From the NCBI GenBank assembly GCA_964639965.1, contig CAZXGI010000011.1, forward strand, positions 1 through 51,069: DNA of 51,069 bases. The letters run 5' to 3'. The translations under genes and the position numbers were made by a program. The notes under the pieces were generated by a model. It saw only the letters and a list, made by a program, of their open reading frames with translations. It was not told the origin of the DNA and did no database searches. Of this stretch, positions 1 through 8,642 are shown one piece after another; position 1 is the first letter of the stretch; every line of letters starts with the position of its first letter. The DNA is from TMED23 sp964639965 (GTDB taxonomy: Bacteria > Pseudomonadota > Alphaproteobacteria > Rhodospirillales > UBA2165).

Positions 1-691
1 TGCCCTTTCATCAAAATCTGGAGCTGCTGATACCCTTTCCTGCTTAGGAGTTAACAATGACGCTGATTTTGAACTAATAAAAAAGTCTATGGAAGAGATA
101 AATATTGGTTTTTTAATGGCTCCTCGCCATCATAGTGCTATGCGACACGTCGCCGGTGCTCGCGTTGAATTAGCTACTCGAACAATCTTCAACTTACTCG
201 GCCCAATATGTAATCCATCAAAAGTAAAACGTCAACTTACGGGCGTTTTTTCAAAAAAATGGATCAAACCGATTGCGGAAACACTAAGAAATCTTGGTAG
301 CGACAGGGTTTGGGTAATGCACGGTTCTGATGGTTCTGATGAGCTTACCACAACAGGACCTTCCTTCGTATCAGAACTAAAAAATGGGAAAATTTTTAAC
401 TTTGAAGTTAACCCCGAAGACGCCGGTTTACCAAGGGCAAAACTAAAAAATCTTAAAGGTGGCAAACCTTCAAAGAATGCGGCGGCTGTTAAATCAATGC
501 TAGACGGAGAACCTTCTGCCTATAGAGATATCGTTATCTTCAATGCAGCGGCGGCTCTCTTGATTGCTGATAAAGCGAAAAATTTGAAAGAAGGTGCTGA
601 AATTGCTGCCGATGCCATTGATAACGGATTGGCAAAAAATACGTTGGATAATTTGGTGAGAATTTCTAATCTTAGTGTGGATGGAGATTAA
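1..691 (+). CDS. trpD: Anthranilate phosphoribosyltransferase TrpD, 3' part (5' end outside window)
   Basis: Second step of tryptophan synthesis: it transfers phosphoribose from PRPP to anthranilate. The frame is open from the window edge (first full codon at base 2), so the gene continues upstream; about 229 C-terminal residues of a usual ~340 are present. The visible part opens with the S-S-K-S-G-A-A-D anthranilate/PRPP-binding segment. It continues with M-A-P-R-H-H-S-A-M and the R-T-I-F-N-L-L-G-P-x-x-N-P motif, both diagnostic of TrpD. An internal ATG at 89 is not the start, because family-conserved residues precede it. trpC begins 2 bases after the stop, so the two are almost certainly co-transcribed. 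Confidence 0.96.
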   Translation, partial: ALSSKSGAADTLSCLGVNNDADFELIKKSMEEINIGFLMAPRHHSAMRHVAGARVELATRTIFNLLGPICNPSKVKRQLTGVFSKKWIKPIAETLRNLGSDRVWVMHGSDGSDELTTTGPSFVSELKNGKIFNFEVNPEDAGLPRAKLKNLKGGKPSKNAAAVKSMLDGEPSAYRDIVIFNAAAALLIADKAKNLKEGAEIAADAIDNGLAKNTLDNLVRISNLSVDGD

Positions 692-693
692 CC

Positions 694-1485
694 TTGGGCA
701 ACATCCTTAGGGAGATTTGCAATAGAAAACGGGATCACGTTGCAAAGCAGAAATTGCTCATTACCGAAGCATCTATGTTAAATGAAATAAATAAAATAAA
801 ACCCACAAGAGGTTTTTTAAAAGCTCTCAAGAAGGCAAGAAGCGAAAAAAAATTTGGCCTAATAGCTGAAATAAAAAAGGCATCCCCATCAAAAGGTCTT
901 ATACGGAAAAATTTTAACCCAGTGGCTTTGGCACGCTCTTATGAGCTTGGTGGCGCAACTTGTTTGTCCGTGCTAACTGACGAGCCTTATTTTCAAGGTG
1001 CAGATATCTTCTTAGCTCAAGCTCGAAATACAGTAAATCTGCCAACTATCAGGAAAGATTTTATTGTTGATCCATATCAAGTGGTAGAGTCCCGTCGCAT
1101 CGGTGCTGATTGTATCCTGATAATTATGGCATGTGTTGAAGATAGTGAAGCTGCCGATTTTATTAAAATAGCCCATGAACTTTCCATGGATGCGTTAATA
1201 GAAGTTCACTCCCTCGGAGAATTGAAACGTGCATTAAAACTTTCTCCTGAACTTATTGGCATTAATAATCGCAATCTTAAAACGTTAAAAGTTGACCTCG
1301 GTGTGACCGAAAGATTAGCTCCTTTAATAAATGAAAGTGCAACTGTCATAAGCGAGTCCGGATTATATACTCACGAGGATCTATTGCGTATGAAAGCCCT
1401 TGGTATAAGTTCTTTTCTCGTTGGAGAGTCTCTAATGAGAGAAAAAGACGTGGAATGTGCAACCAAACGGATACTTGGAATGTAG
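694..1485 (+). CDS. trpC: Indole-3-glycerol-phosphate synthase TrpC
   Basis: It converts CdRP to indole-3-glycerol phosphate in tryptophan synthesis. The protein is a 263-residue TIM barrel, normal for a monofunctional TrpC. Visible catalytic and phosphate-site residues are E59/K61 in the A-E-I-K-K-A-S-P-S-K-G motif, K121 of K-D-F, E170 (I-E-V-H), the I-N-N-R-N-L motif at 190-195, and S-E-S-G at 220-223. The start is TTG at 694. A GGAG at 683-686, inside the end of trpD, sits about 7 bases upstream and supports it. The gene is followed by the molybdopterin genes moaC and moeA, the usual alphaproteobacterial order. Confidence 0.96.
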   Translation: MGNILREICNRKRDHVAKQKLLITEASMLNEINKIKPTRGFLKALKKARSEKKFGLIAEIKKASPSKGLIRKNFNPVALARSYELGGATCLSVLTDEPYFQGADIFLAQARNTVNLPTIRKDFIVDPYQVVESRRIGADCILIIMACVEDSEAADFIKIAHELSMDALIEVHSLGELKRALKLSPELIGINNRNLKTLKVDLGVTERLAPLINESATVISESGLYTHEDLLRMKALGISSFLVGESLMREKDVECATKRILGM

Positions 1486-1513
1486 GAACAACAACAAATT
1501 GAAAGTTAATAAC

Positions 1514-1990
1514 ATGAATAATCTAACCCATATTGATTCAGACGGTAACGCGACTATGGTTGATGTTTCCGAAAAAGATGCAACGGAACGAACGGCTTCA
1601 GCTAAGGCTTCAATATTCATGCAGCAAAAAACGTTAGCTCTAATTAATGACAAAGGAGTAAAAAAAGGTGACGTTTTCTCAGTAGCTCAACTTGCAGGTA
1701 TAATGGCTGCAAAACATACGTCCAATCTAATACCTTTATGTCATCCTCTAAACCTCACATCCGTCGAACTGAAATTAACAGCTGACATGGAAAGAAATAC
1801 GATTGACATAGCCGCAACTTGCAAGTTGTGCGGAAAAACAGGAGTTGAAATGGAAGCGTTAACCGCTGTAACTATAGCAGCACTTACAGTTTATGATATG
1901 TGTAAAGCCGTTGACCGAGGAATGCGTATTGGTGATATTCGTTTAACTCAGAAAACTGGTGGAAAATCGGGTGAATTTAAAAGTATATAA
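1514..1990 (+). CDS. moaC: Cyclic pyranopterin monophosphate synthase MoaC
   Basis: First stage of molybdenum cofactor synthesis: with MoaA it makes cPMP from GTP. The frame is open from 1457, overlapping trpC, but the homologous region starts at the ATG at 1514. That gives 158 residues, the normal MoaC length. Conserved blocks are L-I-P-L-C-H-P-L, G-V-E-M-E-A-L-T-A-V, Y-D-M-C-K-A-V-D (catalytic Asp/Lys region) and the C-terminal K-T-G-G-K-S-G. It lies between trpC (28 bases upstream) and moeA (9 bases downstream), probably as one transcript. Confidence 0.96.
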   Translation: MNNLTHIDSDGNATMVDVSEKDATERTASAKASIFMQQKTLALINDKGVKKGDVFSVAQLAGIMAAKHTSNLIPLCHPLNLTSVELKLTADMERNTIDIAATCKLCGKTGVEMEALTAVTIAALTVYDMCKAVDRGMRIGDIRLTQKTGGKSGEFKSI

Positions 1991-1999
1991 GAGAGAAAA

Positions 2000-3217
2000 A
2001 TGCCTGAATTAAATGATAGTATGATTAATGTTAATGACGCGTTGGCGAGAGTATTACAAAATATCAAACGATTAGATTTTGAAGAAGTTTCAATTGCAAA
2101 AGCTAGGGATCGTGTCTTAGCGGTCGATTTGATCTCAAGACTAACGCAACCAGCATCAGATGTGTCGGCAATGGACGGTTATGCTGTCAACGGCAATGAC
2201 TTAAATTCCGTACCTGTAACGTTAACTCAAATAGGGGAATCTGCTGCTGGAAAGAGATTTAATGGCAAAATCAATAGCGGTCAAACTGTTCGCATTTTTA
2301 CTGGTGCTTCTGTACCCGCTGGCGCTGATGCAATAGTTATTCAGGAACATACTGAAAAATTTGAAAAAGAAATAATTATCAAAGAAAAAGTGAACACTGG
2401 TAAATATATCAGAAAGGCCGGTCAGGACTTCAAAAAAGGACAGAAACTGCTCAAAGCTGGAATGCGTTTTAATTCAAGAAATATTGGGCTTGCAGCCGCG
2501 ATGAATATACCTTGGTTAAAGGTAACGCGGAAACCTCGCATCGCAATCATATCTACAGGTAATGAATTAGTTTTGCCAGGTGAAGAAATGAGTTCTGATC
2601 AAATTATCAGTTCTAACAGCCTTAGTTTAGCAGCATTTATATGCGAAAATGGAGGTGTTCCAGTGAATCTAGGCATCGTAAAAGATGACCCTCTTTTACT
2701 AAAAGAGATGGCATCCAGACTTTCGGGGGTCGATATGCTAATTACGATTGGCGGAGCTTCCGTCGGTGACTACGATCTGGTTAAATCAGTCCTAGTTAAT
2801 GAAGGTCTAAGTATTACATTTAGTCAGGTCGCAATGCGCCCAGGAAAACCACTTATATTTGGAAATATTTCGGGAGTACCTATGTTAGGATTACCCGGAA
2901 ATCCAGTTTCAGCTGGTATCACGGCACTGCTATTCCTCCGTCCGGCCATTAACAAAATGTTAGGTACAAGTAATATTTTTCATAAAGTTGAAATCGCTGT
3001 TTTGGGATCTAATTTGAATCAAAATGATAACCGTCAAGATTATTTGAGGGCAAAAACATCATTAAGCAAAGAAGGAAAAATAACTGCGACCCCGTTTGAT
3101 AAACAAGATAGTTCATTACTTGTAAAATATGCAGAAGCTCAATGCCTGGTAATCCGTCCTCCGTTTGCTAAAGCATTAACTGCGGGTGAGGCTGTCAAAA
3201 TTATACGCTTAGATTAA
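2000..3217 (+). CDS. moeA: Molybdopterin molybdenumtransferase MoeA
   Basis: It inserts molybdate into adenylated molybdopterin to give Moco. The 405 residues match the usual MoeA length. Visible features are the N-terminal S-A-M-D-G-Y-A motif, the central I-I-S-T-G-N-E-L segment followed by S-N-S, the M-T-I-G-G-A-S-V-G-D-Y-D type motif (here I-T-I-G-G-A-S-V-G-D-Y-D), and G-L-P-G-N-P-V-S. An AGAGAG at 1990-1995 just before the ATG acts as ribosome site. It is the last gene before a 189-base gap that carries the lexA control region, so the trp/moa transcript probably ends here. Confidence 0.96.
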   Translation: MPELNDSMINVNDALARVLQNIKRLDFEEVSIAKARDRVLAVDLISRLTQPASDVSAMDGYAVNGNDLNSVPVTLTQIGESAAGKRFNGKINSGQTVRIFTGASVPAGADAIVIQEHTEKFEKEIIIKEKVNTGKYIRKAGQDFKKGQKLLKAGMRFNSRNIGLAAAMNIPWLKVTRKPRIAIISTGNELVLPGEEMSSDQIISSNSLSLAAFICENGGVPVNLGIVKDDPLLLKEMASRLSGVDMLITIGGASVGDYDLVKSVLVNEGLSITFSQVAMRPGKPLIFGNISGVPMLGLPGNPVSAGITALLFLRPAINKMLGTSNIFHKVEIAVLGSNLNQNDNRQDYLRAKTSLSKEGKITATPFDKQDSSLLVKYAEAQCLVIRPPFAKALTAGEAVKIIRLD

Positions 3218-3258
3218 AATCGATAAGCTGTAATTTTTAAAATCATCATATTTTTTTG

Positions 3259-3287
3259 TTGACGTTGAATGAGAACTAAAATAGAAC
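3259..3287 (+). promoter_or_regulatory. LexA operator (SOS box) and overlapping promoter upstream of lexA
   Basis: GAAC at 3273-3276 and GAAC at 3284-3287 are separated by exactly 7 bases (taaaata). This is the alphaproteobacterial LexA operator GAAC-N7-GAAC (GTTC-N7-GTTC on the other strand), a direct repeat unlike the CTGT-N8-ACAG of gammaproteobacteria. A -35-like TTGACG at 3259-3264 lies 17 bases from TAGAAC (3282-3287), so bound LexA would cover the -10. The site is 119 bases upstream of the lexA start and implies autoregulation. The half-sites are read directly; the promoter hexamers are weaker. Confidence 0.8.
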
Positions 3288-3406
3288 ATTGGAGGTTAGT
3301 ATTTTGCCCTAAATGTAGTTATAAAATGAAAAATAATCATATTATGAATAAATGGTCAGAATCGAAATGAATACCCAAGCCTTAATTTTTATCAGCGGAG
3401 AATTTC

Positions 3407-4087
3407 ATGTTAACTAAAAAGCAATATGAATTAATCACGTTTATCAACCTGATGATAAAAAAATCCGGGGTTTCTCCGTCTTTTGAAGAGATGAAACAAG
3501 CTTTAGGTCTTAAATCAAAATCAGGTATTCATCGTTTGATTACAGGCCTCCAAGAACGTGGGTACATTCGTCGACTTCCACACCGAGCGCGAGCTTTAGA
3601 AATTATCAAACTACCAAAAAATCTATACGCAGAAAAAAAACAAAATTTCATAATTAAGAACGATTTTATTCCCGCTAATGGTAAAAAACTACCTGCAAAT
3701 GAAAATACAGAAATACCTTTTCTGGGAAAAATAGCAGCAGGAAAACCTATAGAAGCAATTAGCGATCTAACTAATCATATTTCAATTCCTGCAAACATGT
3801 TAGGATCGAATGAGTGTTATGGACTAGAGATTGAAGGAGATTCGATGATCGAAGCCGGAATATTTAACGGTGATGTTGTAGTAATAGAAAAATGTGATAC
3901 AGCGGAAAACGGTTCTATTGTAGTAGCTCTAATTGATAACGAAGAAGCAACTCTTAAACGAATCCGAACAAAAGGAAATAGAGTAGCCCTTGAACCAGCT
4001 AATATAAATTACGAAACCAAAATATTTGGACCTGATCGTGTCCAAGTTCAGGGTAAATTAGTAGGATTAATTAGAACTTACCATTAG
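3407..4087 (+). CDS. lexA: SOS repressor LexA
   Basis: Transcriptional repressor of the DNA-damage response, inactivated by RecA-stimulated self-cleavage. The 226 residues comprise an N-terminal winged-helix DNA-binding domain (about 1-66) beginning L-T-K-K-Q-Y-E-L-I-T-F-I, a linker of about 40 residues, and a C-terminal S24 serine-peptidase domain. The scissile A-G is at 111-112 (K-I-A-A-G-K-P-I), the nucleophile is S146 (G-D-S-M-I-E-A-G), and the general base is K184 (A-T-L-K-R-I). GGAG at 3397-3400 supports the ATG. The GAAC-N7-GAAC box upstream fits autorepression. In many alphaproteobacteria comEC follows lexA; here gltX follows directly. Confidence 0.97.
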   Translation: MLTKKQYELITFINLMIKKSGVSPSFEEMKQALGLKSKSGIHRLITGLQERGYIRRLPHRARALEIIKLPKNLYAEKKQNFIIKNDFIPANGKKLPANENTEIPFLGKIAAGKPIEAISDLTNHISIPANMLGSNECYGLEIEGDSMIEAGIFNGDVVVIEKCDTAENGSIVVALIDNEEATLKRIRTKGNRVALEPANINYETKIFGPDRVQVQGKLVGLIRTYH

Positions 4088-4200
4088 TATATTTTATTTT
4101 GCGCGTAAGAATTATTGAGGCGCTTAGTTAATCAACTGATAAATCCAACTCTGTAACCCTCAAGAAAATTGACTAAATAAATTCAAATAGGTTTAAAAGC

Positions 4201-5601
4201 TTGTCTAAAATCATCACACGATTTGCGCCCTCTCCTACCGGTTTTTTGCATATTGGTGGAGCCCGTACAGCCCTCTTCAACTGGTTAACTGCCAAAAACC
4301 AAAATGGAAAGTTTTTATTGCGTATTGAAGACACTGACCGCAAACGTTCAACTGATGAAGCTTTAGAATCTATTTATTCTGGTTTAAGGTGGCTTGGAAT
4401 TAATTGGGATAATGAACCTTATTCTCAATTTGAACAACAAGAACGTCACATCACGATAGTGAAACAATTGTTAGCCCAAGGAAAGGCTTACTATTGTTAT
4501 TGCACTCCTGAAGAACTTGATGAAATGCGAAAAAAAGCTCGGGCAAAAGGTTTAACTCGGCTTTATAATGGATTATGGCGAGATAAGGATCCTGCAAGTG
4601 CCCCAAAAAATGTTGAACCGGTAATACGTTTAAAGATCCCTCTTGAAGGTAATACAAGTTTTACGGATTCCATTCAAGGTCCCGTAACTGTTGCAAACCA
4701 AGCGTTAGACGATATGATTTTACTGAGAGCAGATGGAACTCCAACCTACATGTTAGCAGTCGTGGTTGATGATTTTGACATGAACATTACTCACGTTATA
4801 AGGGGTGACGATCACCTTACAAATACATTTCGGCAAATTCAAATTTATAAAGCAATGGATTGGTGTATACCGATTTTTGCACATATGCCGCTCCTCCACG
4901 GCTCAGACGGCGCAAAATTATCTAAAAGACATGGGGCTCTTGGATTAAATGCATACCGTGAGATGGGAATTCTACCAGAATCACTTAATAATTACTTGCT
5001 CCGCCTAGGATGGTCACATGGTAACGATGAAATAATTTCAAGAGACGACGCAATCAAGTGGTTTGATATAAAAAACGTTGGTAAATCCGCCTCTCGCTTT
5101 GATATGGAAAAACTCATTAACTTGAATAGTCATTATATAAAGATTTGTGATAACGAACGGCTTCTTGAATTGGTTGTACCCAAAATTTCGGCATTATTGG
5201 AAACTGAATTATCAACGGAGAGTAGAGTCCGACTTATGGACGGTATAGATAATCTAAAGTATAAGGTTAATAATATTACAGAAATCGTTGATAATATGAT
5301 AGTTTATTGTATTCAAAGACCAATAAATATAGGTGATTTAGGGAACAAAACCTTGAATGAAAATGATCTCGAGAATTTAAAAAAAGTGCGCGACAAACTC
5401 TTTGATTTAGAACAATGGGATACTGAAAACCTGACTAAAACAATCCAGGGCATTGCTAATAACAACGGAACTAACCTGGCTAAAATTGCACCGCCCATTC
5501 GCATATCTCTTTGCGGAACAATGAAAGCTGCAGGAATTTTTGAAGTTATGAGAGTATTAGGTAAAGAAGAGACTTTAGGACGCTTCGATGATGCCCTCTG
5601 A
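4201..5601 (+). CDS. gltX: Glutamyl-tRNA synthetase
   Basis: Class I aminoacyl-tRNA synthetase that charges tRNA-Glu. In alphaproteobacteria lacking GlnRS a GltX also mischarges tRNA-Gln for GatCAB; which type this is cannot be told from sequence alone. Its length of 466 residues is normal. The HIGH signature is H17-I-G-G after F-A-P-S-P-T-G, and the KMSKS loop is K239-L-S-K-R. The start is TTG at 4201, with a TAGG at 4188-4191 upstream. No zinc-binding Cys cluster is evident beyond the C-Y-C of the insertion near residue 100. A 113-base gap separates it from lexA. Confidence 0.96.
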   Translation: MSKIITRFAPSPTGFLHIGGARTALFNWLTAKNQNGKFLLRIEDTDRKRSTDEALESIYSGLRWLGINWDNEPYSQFEQQERHITIVKQLLAQGKAYYCYCTPEELDEMRKKARAKGLTRLYNGLWRDKDPASAPKNVEPVIRLKIPLEGNTSFTDSIQGPVTVANQALDDMILLRADGTPTYMLAVVVDDFDMNITHVIRGDDHLTNTFRQIQIYKAMDWCIPIFAHMPLLHGSDGAKLSKRHGALGLNAYREMGILPESLNNYLLRLGWSHGNDEIISRDDAIKWFDIKNVGKSASRFDMEKLINLNSHYIKICDNERLLELVVPKISALLETELSTESRVRLMDGIDNLKYKVNNITEIVDNMIVYCIQRPINIGDLGNKTLNENDLENLKKVRDKLFDLEQWDTENLTKTIQGIANNNGTNLAKIAPPIRISLCGTMKAAGIFEVMRVLGKEETLGRFDDAL

Positions 5602-5720
5602 AATCAGTAAAATCTCAAAAAATTACTAAAATTCAGTACTTTGCTTGACATCCTAGCGTTAAAAATTCATATAACCACTTGGCAATAATGCACGATTTGC
5701 ATCGACAAAGGGATATCGCC

Positions 5721-7025
5721 TTGGCTGATAAAAAATTAGAAAACTTTACACTAAAAAATAACGCTAATGGAGACTTCTGGGAATTGCCAGTAATCGAAGG
5801 TTCAGTTGGCCCTAAGGTCATAGATGTACGCCGCCTTTACGCAGATACGAATTACTTTACGTACGATCCTGGATTCACATCAACCGGAAGTTGTGAATCT
5901 AAAATTACATATATTGACGGAGATAAAGGGGTCTTATTATATCGAGGTTACCCAATAGACCAACTTGCGGAACATTCAAATTACTTAGAAACCTGTTACT
6001 TACTACTTTATGGAGAATTGCCTAATAACCAGGAAAAAACAAAATTTGTTTCAGATATAACCAATCACACTATGCTTCATGAACAATTTAATACGTTTTT
6101 TCATGGATTCAGGCGAGATGCACATCCGATGGCCGTAATGTGTGGCGTTGTTGGTGCCCTAGCAGCATTTTATCACGATAGTTTAGATATAAATGATCCA
6201 CATCATCGAATGGTTTCGTCATACCGTCTTATAGCCAAAGTTCCAACCATCGCTGCACAAGCTTTTAAATACTCAATTGGACAACCATTTATTTCACCAA
6301 GAAACGATCTTAGTTTTGCTGAAAACTTTTTGCATATGATGTTCGCTACTCCAGCAGAAGACTTAAATGTGAACCCAATATTAAGTAAAGCTATGGATCG
6401 TATTCTTATACTACATGCCGATCACGAACAAAATGCATCTACGTCTACTGTTCGTCTAGCCGGATCAAGTGGTGCAAACCCTTTCGCATGTATAGCTGCA
6501 GGAATAGCTTCGTTATGGGGCCCTGCTCATGGTGGCGCTAATGAAGCAGTTCTGAGCATGCTAAACCAAATTGGTAGCGTCGATAATATTCCAAATTATG
6601 TAAAAAAAGCAAAAGACAAGGATGATCCGTTTCGCCTTATGGGCTTTGGTCATAGAGTCTATAAGAATTTTGACCCACGTGCAAAAGTAATTCAAAAATC
6701 GTGTCATGAGGTTTTAAATGAATTAGGGATCAAAGATGAGCCACTTTTAGACCTTGCCATGGAATTAGAGCGTATCGCGCTTGAAGATGAATACTTTATT
6801 GAACGCAAACTATACCCAAATGTAGATTTCTATTCAGGAATAATATTTAAAGCCATTGGGATACCCGAGTCCATGTTTACGGTGCTATTTGCCGTTGCTC
6901 GAACCGTTGGCTGGATCTCTCAATGGAACGAAATGATTGAAGATCCGACCCAGAAAATTGGCCGCCCACGCCAGTTATATCTAGGTGAGAATTATAGAGA
7001 TTATATTCCCGTAGATGAACGCTAG
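5721..7025 (+). CDS. gltA: Citrate synthase (type II)
   Basis: Condenses acetyl-CoA with oxaloacetate at the entry to the TCA cycle. The frame extends upstream to a TTG at 5679 and an ATG at 5688, but neither has a ribosome site. The TTG at 5721 has AGGGA at 5709-5713, 7 bases upstream, and gives a 434-residue protein that starts where GltA proteins normally do. Active-site residues are H270 (G-P-A-H-G-G-A-N-E), H311 (F-G-H-R-V-Y-K-N-F-D-P-R) and D369 (N-V-D-F-Y-S-G). It is the last gene of the plus-strand block and converges with gloA 37 bases downstream. Confidence 0.95.
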   Translation: MADKKLENFTLKNNANGDFWELPVIEGSVGPKVIDVRRLYADTNYFTYDPGFTSTGSCESKITYIDGDKGVLLYRGYPIDQLAEHSNYLETCYLLLYGELPNNQEKTKFVSDITNHTMLHEQFNTFFHGFRRDAHPMAVMCGVVGALAAFYHDSLDINDPHHRMVSSYRLIAKVPTIAAQAFKYSIGQPFISPRNDLSFAENFLHMMFATPAEDLNVNPILSKAMDRILILHADHEQNASTSTVRLAGSSGANPFACIAAGIASLWGPAHGGANEAVLSMLNQIGSVDNIPNYVKKAKDKDDPFRLMGFGHRVYKNFDPRAKVIQKSCHEVLNELGIKDEPLLDLAMELERIALEDEYFIERKLYPNVDFYSGIIFKAIGIPESMFTVLFAVARTVGWISQWNEMIEDPTQKIGRPRQLYLGENYRDYIPVDER

Positions 7026-7062
7026 CCGAAACCATCAAAATTACTGAAATTTTCTAAAATTT

Positions 7063-7470
7063 TTATTTCCGTTGAACTAATTCAATTTTATACCCATCTG
7101 GATCCTCTACAAAAGCTATTACCCGTGACCCTCCCTTCATAGGTCCGGCCGGTCTCGGGACTTTGACCCCCGCCTTTTCCATGGCTTTGCAAACAGTATC
7201 AGCATCAGAAACGGCAATTGCAATGTGCCCAAATCCATCACCTTTATCATACTGCTCAACCTGATCCCAATTGTGTGTCAATTCAATAACTGCCGTATCT
7301 TCCTCATCTCCATAGCCTACAAAAGCTAGTGTGAACCTACCACTCTCAAAATCAGTTCGCCTTAACAGTTTCATTCCTAGGTGACGTGTATAAAAATCGA
7401 TGGATTTATCCAAGTCGACAACTCGTAACATTGTGTGCAATAGTCTAAATTCACTCTTTACATTGGCCAT
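7063..7470 (-). CDS. gloA: Lactoylglutathione lyase (glyoxalase I)
   Basis: Converts the methylglyoxal-glutathione hemithioacetal to S-lactoylglutathione, a detoxification step. The 135-residue protein is a single vicinal-oxygen-chelate domain pair. Metal ligands are visible as the H of L-L-H-T-M, the E of V-I-E-L-T-H-N, the H of F-G-H-I-A and the E of Y-K-I-E-L near the C-terminus. F-Y-T-R-H-L-G-M-K-L and D-P-D-G-Y-K are further family motifs. TGAGG precedes the ATG by about 5 bases. It lies at the end of the lpx block, 20 bases after lpxB, and is probably read through from it. Confidence 0.95.
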   Translation of the reverse strand: MANVKSEFRLLHTMLRVVDLDKSIDFYTRHLGMKLLRRTDFESGRFTLAFVGYGDEEDTAVIELTHNWDQVEQYDKGDGFGHIAIAVSDADTVCKAMEKAGVKVPRPAGPMKGGSRVIAFVEDPDGYKIELVQRK

Positions 7471-7490
7471 TTTTCCTCACTACTCCATTA

Positions 7491-8633
7491 TCACTGAATT
7501 GAATCAAGGACCACTTTAGCCGCTCTATCACTTGGGTTTTGATTGCCAGTTCTCAATTGATTGATTGCTTCGTTAAACCTGACAACTTGCGCATTTGCTG
7601 AATTAGGGTTATCGAAAAAATCCAGTAAATAAGGAATAATTATATCACTTTTGCAATTTTTCTGAATCAATTCGGGAACTACCTCACAACCCAATAAAAT
7701 ATTAACAATGTTCACAAATGGTGTTTTTATCATAGCTCTGCCAATCAAAGCAGTTATAGGATTGAATTTATAAATGGTTAAGTATGGTACTTTTGCTATT
7801 GCTAATTCTAGAGCAACTGTACCCGACACTGCAATAGCAGCATCAGAAGCCGCAAAAGCGGAATACTTTTCCTCATCGTTGTTAATAATTCTAGGTATAT
7901 TTTCCCACGACTTTATTTCTTTGCCTATTAGAACTCCAACAGTATCTACAGTGGGTATAAAAAGATTTAAATTCAAATTATCCAGACGCGATACAATCTC
8001 TTTTAAGATCGGCATGATTCTGCTAACTTCACTTGGTCGACTTCCTGGCAATAAGCACAGAATCTTTTCTTCTGAAGAAATTCCATGGTGTTGCCGGAAT
8101 TCGTTTCCTTTTCCTCTATCTGCTCTACTTTCGATTACCGGATGGCCCACAAAAGTGGTTTTTAAACCCTCACGCTCAAAATAAGGTGGCTCAAAAGGTA
8201 GTATTGTTAACAAATGATCTACAAGACCTGCTAGTTTCTTTGCTCGCCACGGCTTCCATGCCCAAACTGATGGCGCCACATAATGAACAATGGGAATATT
8301 TTTTCCACGGATTTGCTGTATAACGCGAAACGTAAAATCTGGAGCATCAATGGTTACAACTACATCAGGTTTACTATCCAAAATGTGTGTGACAGTTTCT
8401 CTAATCCTTTTATACAAGTTGGGCAACCTTGGTAGAATTTCAGCAAGACCCATAACAGTTAATTCCGACATGGGAAATTGACTATGCAGACCCATTTTCT
8501 GCATTTCCATTCCACCTATACCACTAATTTGACATTCCGCTCTAGTTTTTCGTCTTAAAGCTTGAATTAGGAGCGCTCCTAACCTATCGCCAGAGGGCTC
8601 ACCTGCGATCAAATAGATATGTGGAAACGTCAT
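7491..8633 (-). CDS. lpxB: Lipid-A-disaccharide synthase LpxB
   Basis: Glycosyltransferase family 19 enzyme of the inner-membrane cytosolic face. It joins UDP-2,3-diacylglucosamine and lipid X into the lipid A disaccharide. Its 380 residues are normal. The N-terminal I-A-G-E-P-S-G-D-R-L-G-A motif, the H-Y-V-A-P-S-V-W-A-W-K segment near 120-130, the L-L-P-G-S-R nucleotide-site motif and the S-G-T-V-A-L-E motif are all present. It lies 9 bases downstream of lpxI, which makes one of its substrates, in the conserved lpxA-lpxI-lpxB order. Confidence 0.96.
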   Translation of the reverse strand: MTFPHIYLIAGEPSGDRLGALLIQALRRKTRAECQISGIGGMEMQKMGLHSQFPMSELTVMGLAEILPRLPNLYKRIRETVTHILDSKPDVVVTIDAPDFTFRVIQQIRGKNIPIVHYVAPSVWAWKPWRAKKLAGLVDHLLTILPFEPPYFEREGLKTTFVGHPVIESRADRGKGNEFRQHHGISSEEKILCLLPGSRPSEVSRIMPILKEIVSRLDNLNLNLFIPTVDTVGVLIGKEIKSWENIPRIINNDEEKYSAFAASDAAIAVSGTVALELAIAKVPYLTIYKFNPITALIGRAMIKTPFVNIVNILLGCEVVPELIQKNCKSDIIIPYLLDFFDNPNSANAQVVRFNEAINQLRTGNQNPSDRAAKVVLDSIQ

Positions 8634-8642
8634 CCAATGTCC

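Noticed and set aside
89..691. trpD as a complete 200-residue gene starting at ATG 89
   Set aside because: The frame is open to the window edge, and the preceding residues (S-S-K-S-G-A-A-D) are conserved TrpD sequence. The gene is cut by the window, not short.
7047..7062. AT-only dyad between gltA and gloA as a bidirectional terminator
   Set aside because: The stem has no G-C pair and almost no loop, so stability would be very low. It is probably just AT-rich sequence.
7774..8481. Overlapping plus-strand frames antisense to lpxB
   Set aside because: They are low-complexity shadows of the lpxB frame without ribosome sites or recognisable protein features. lpxB itself is clear.
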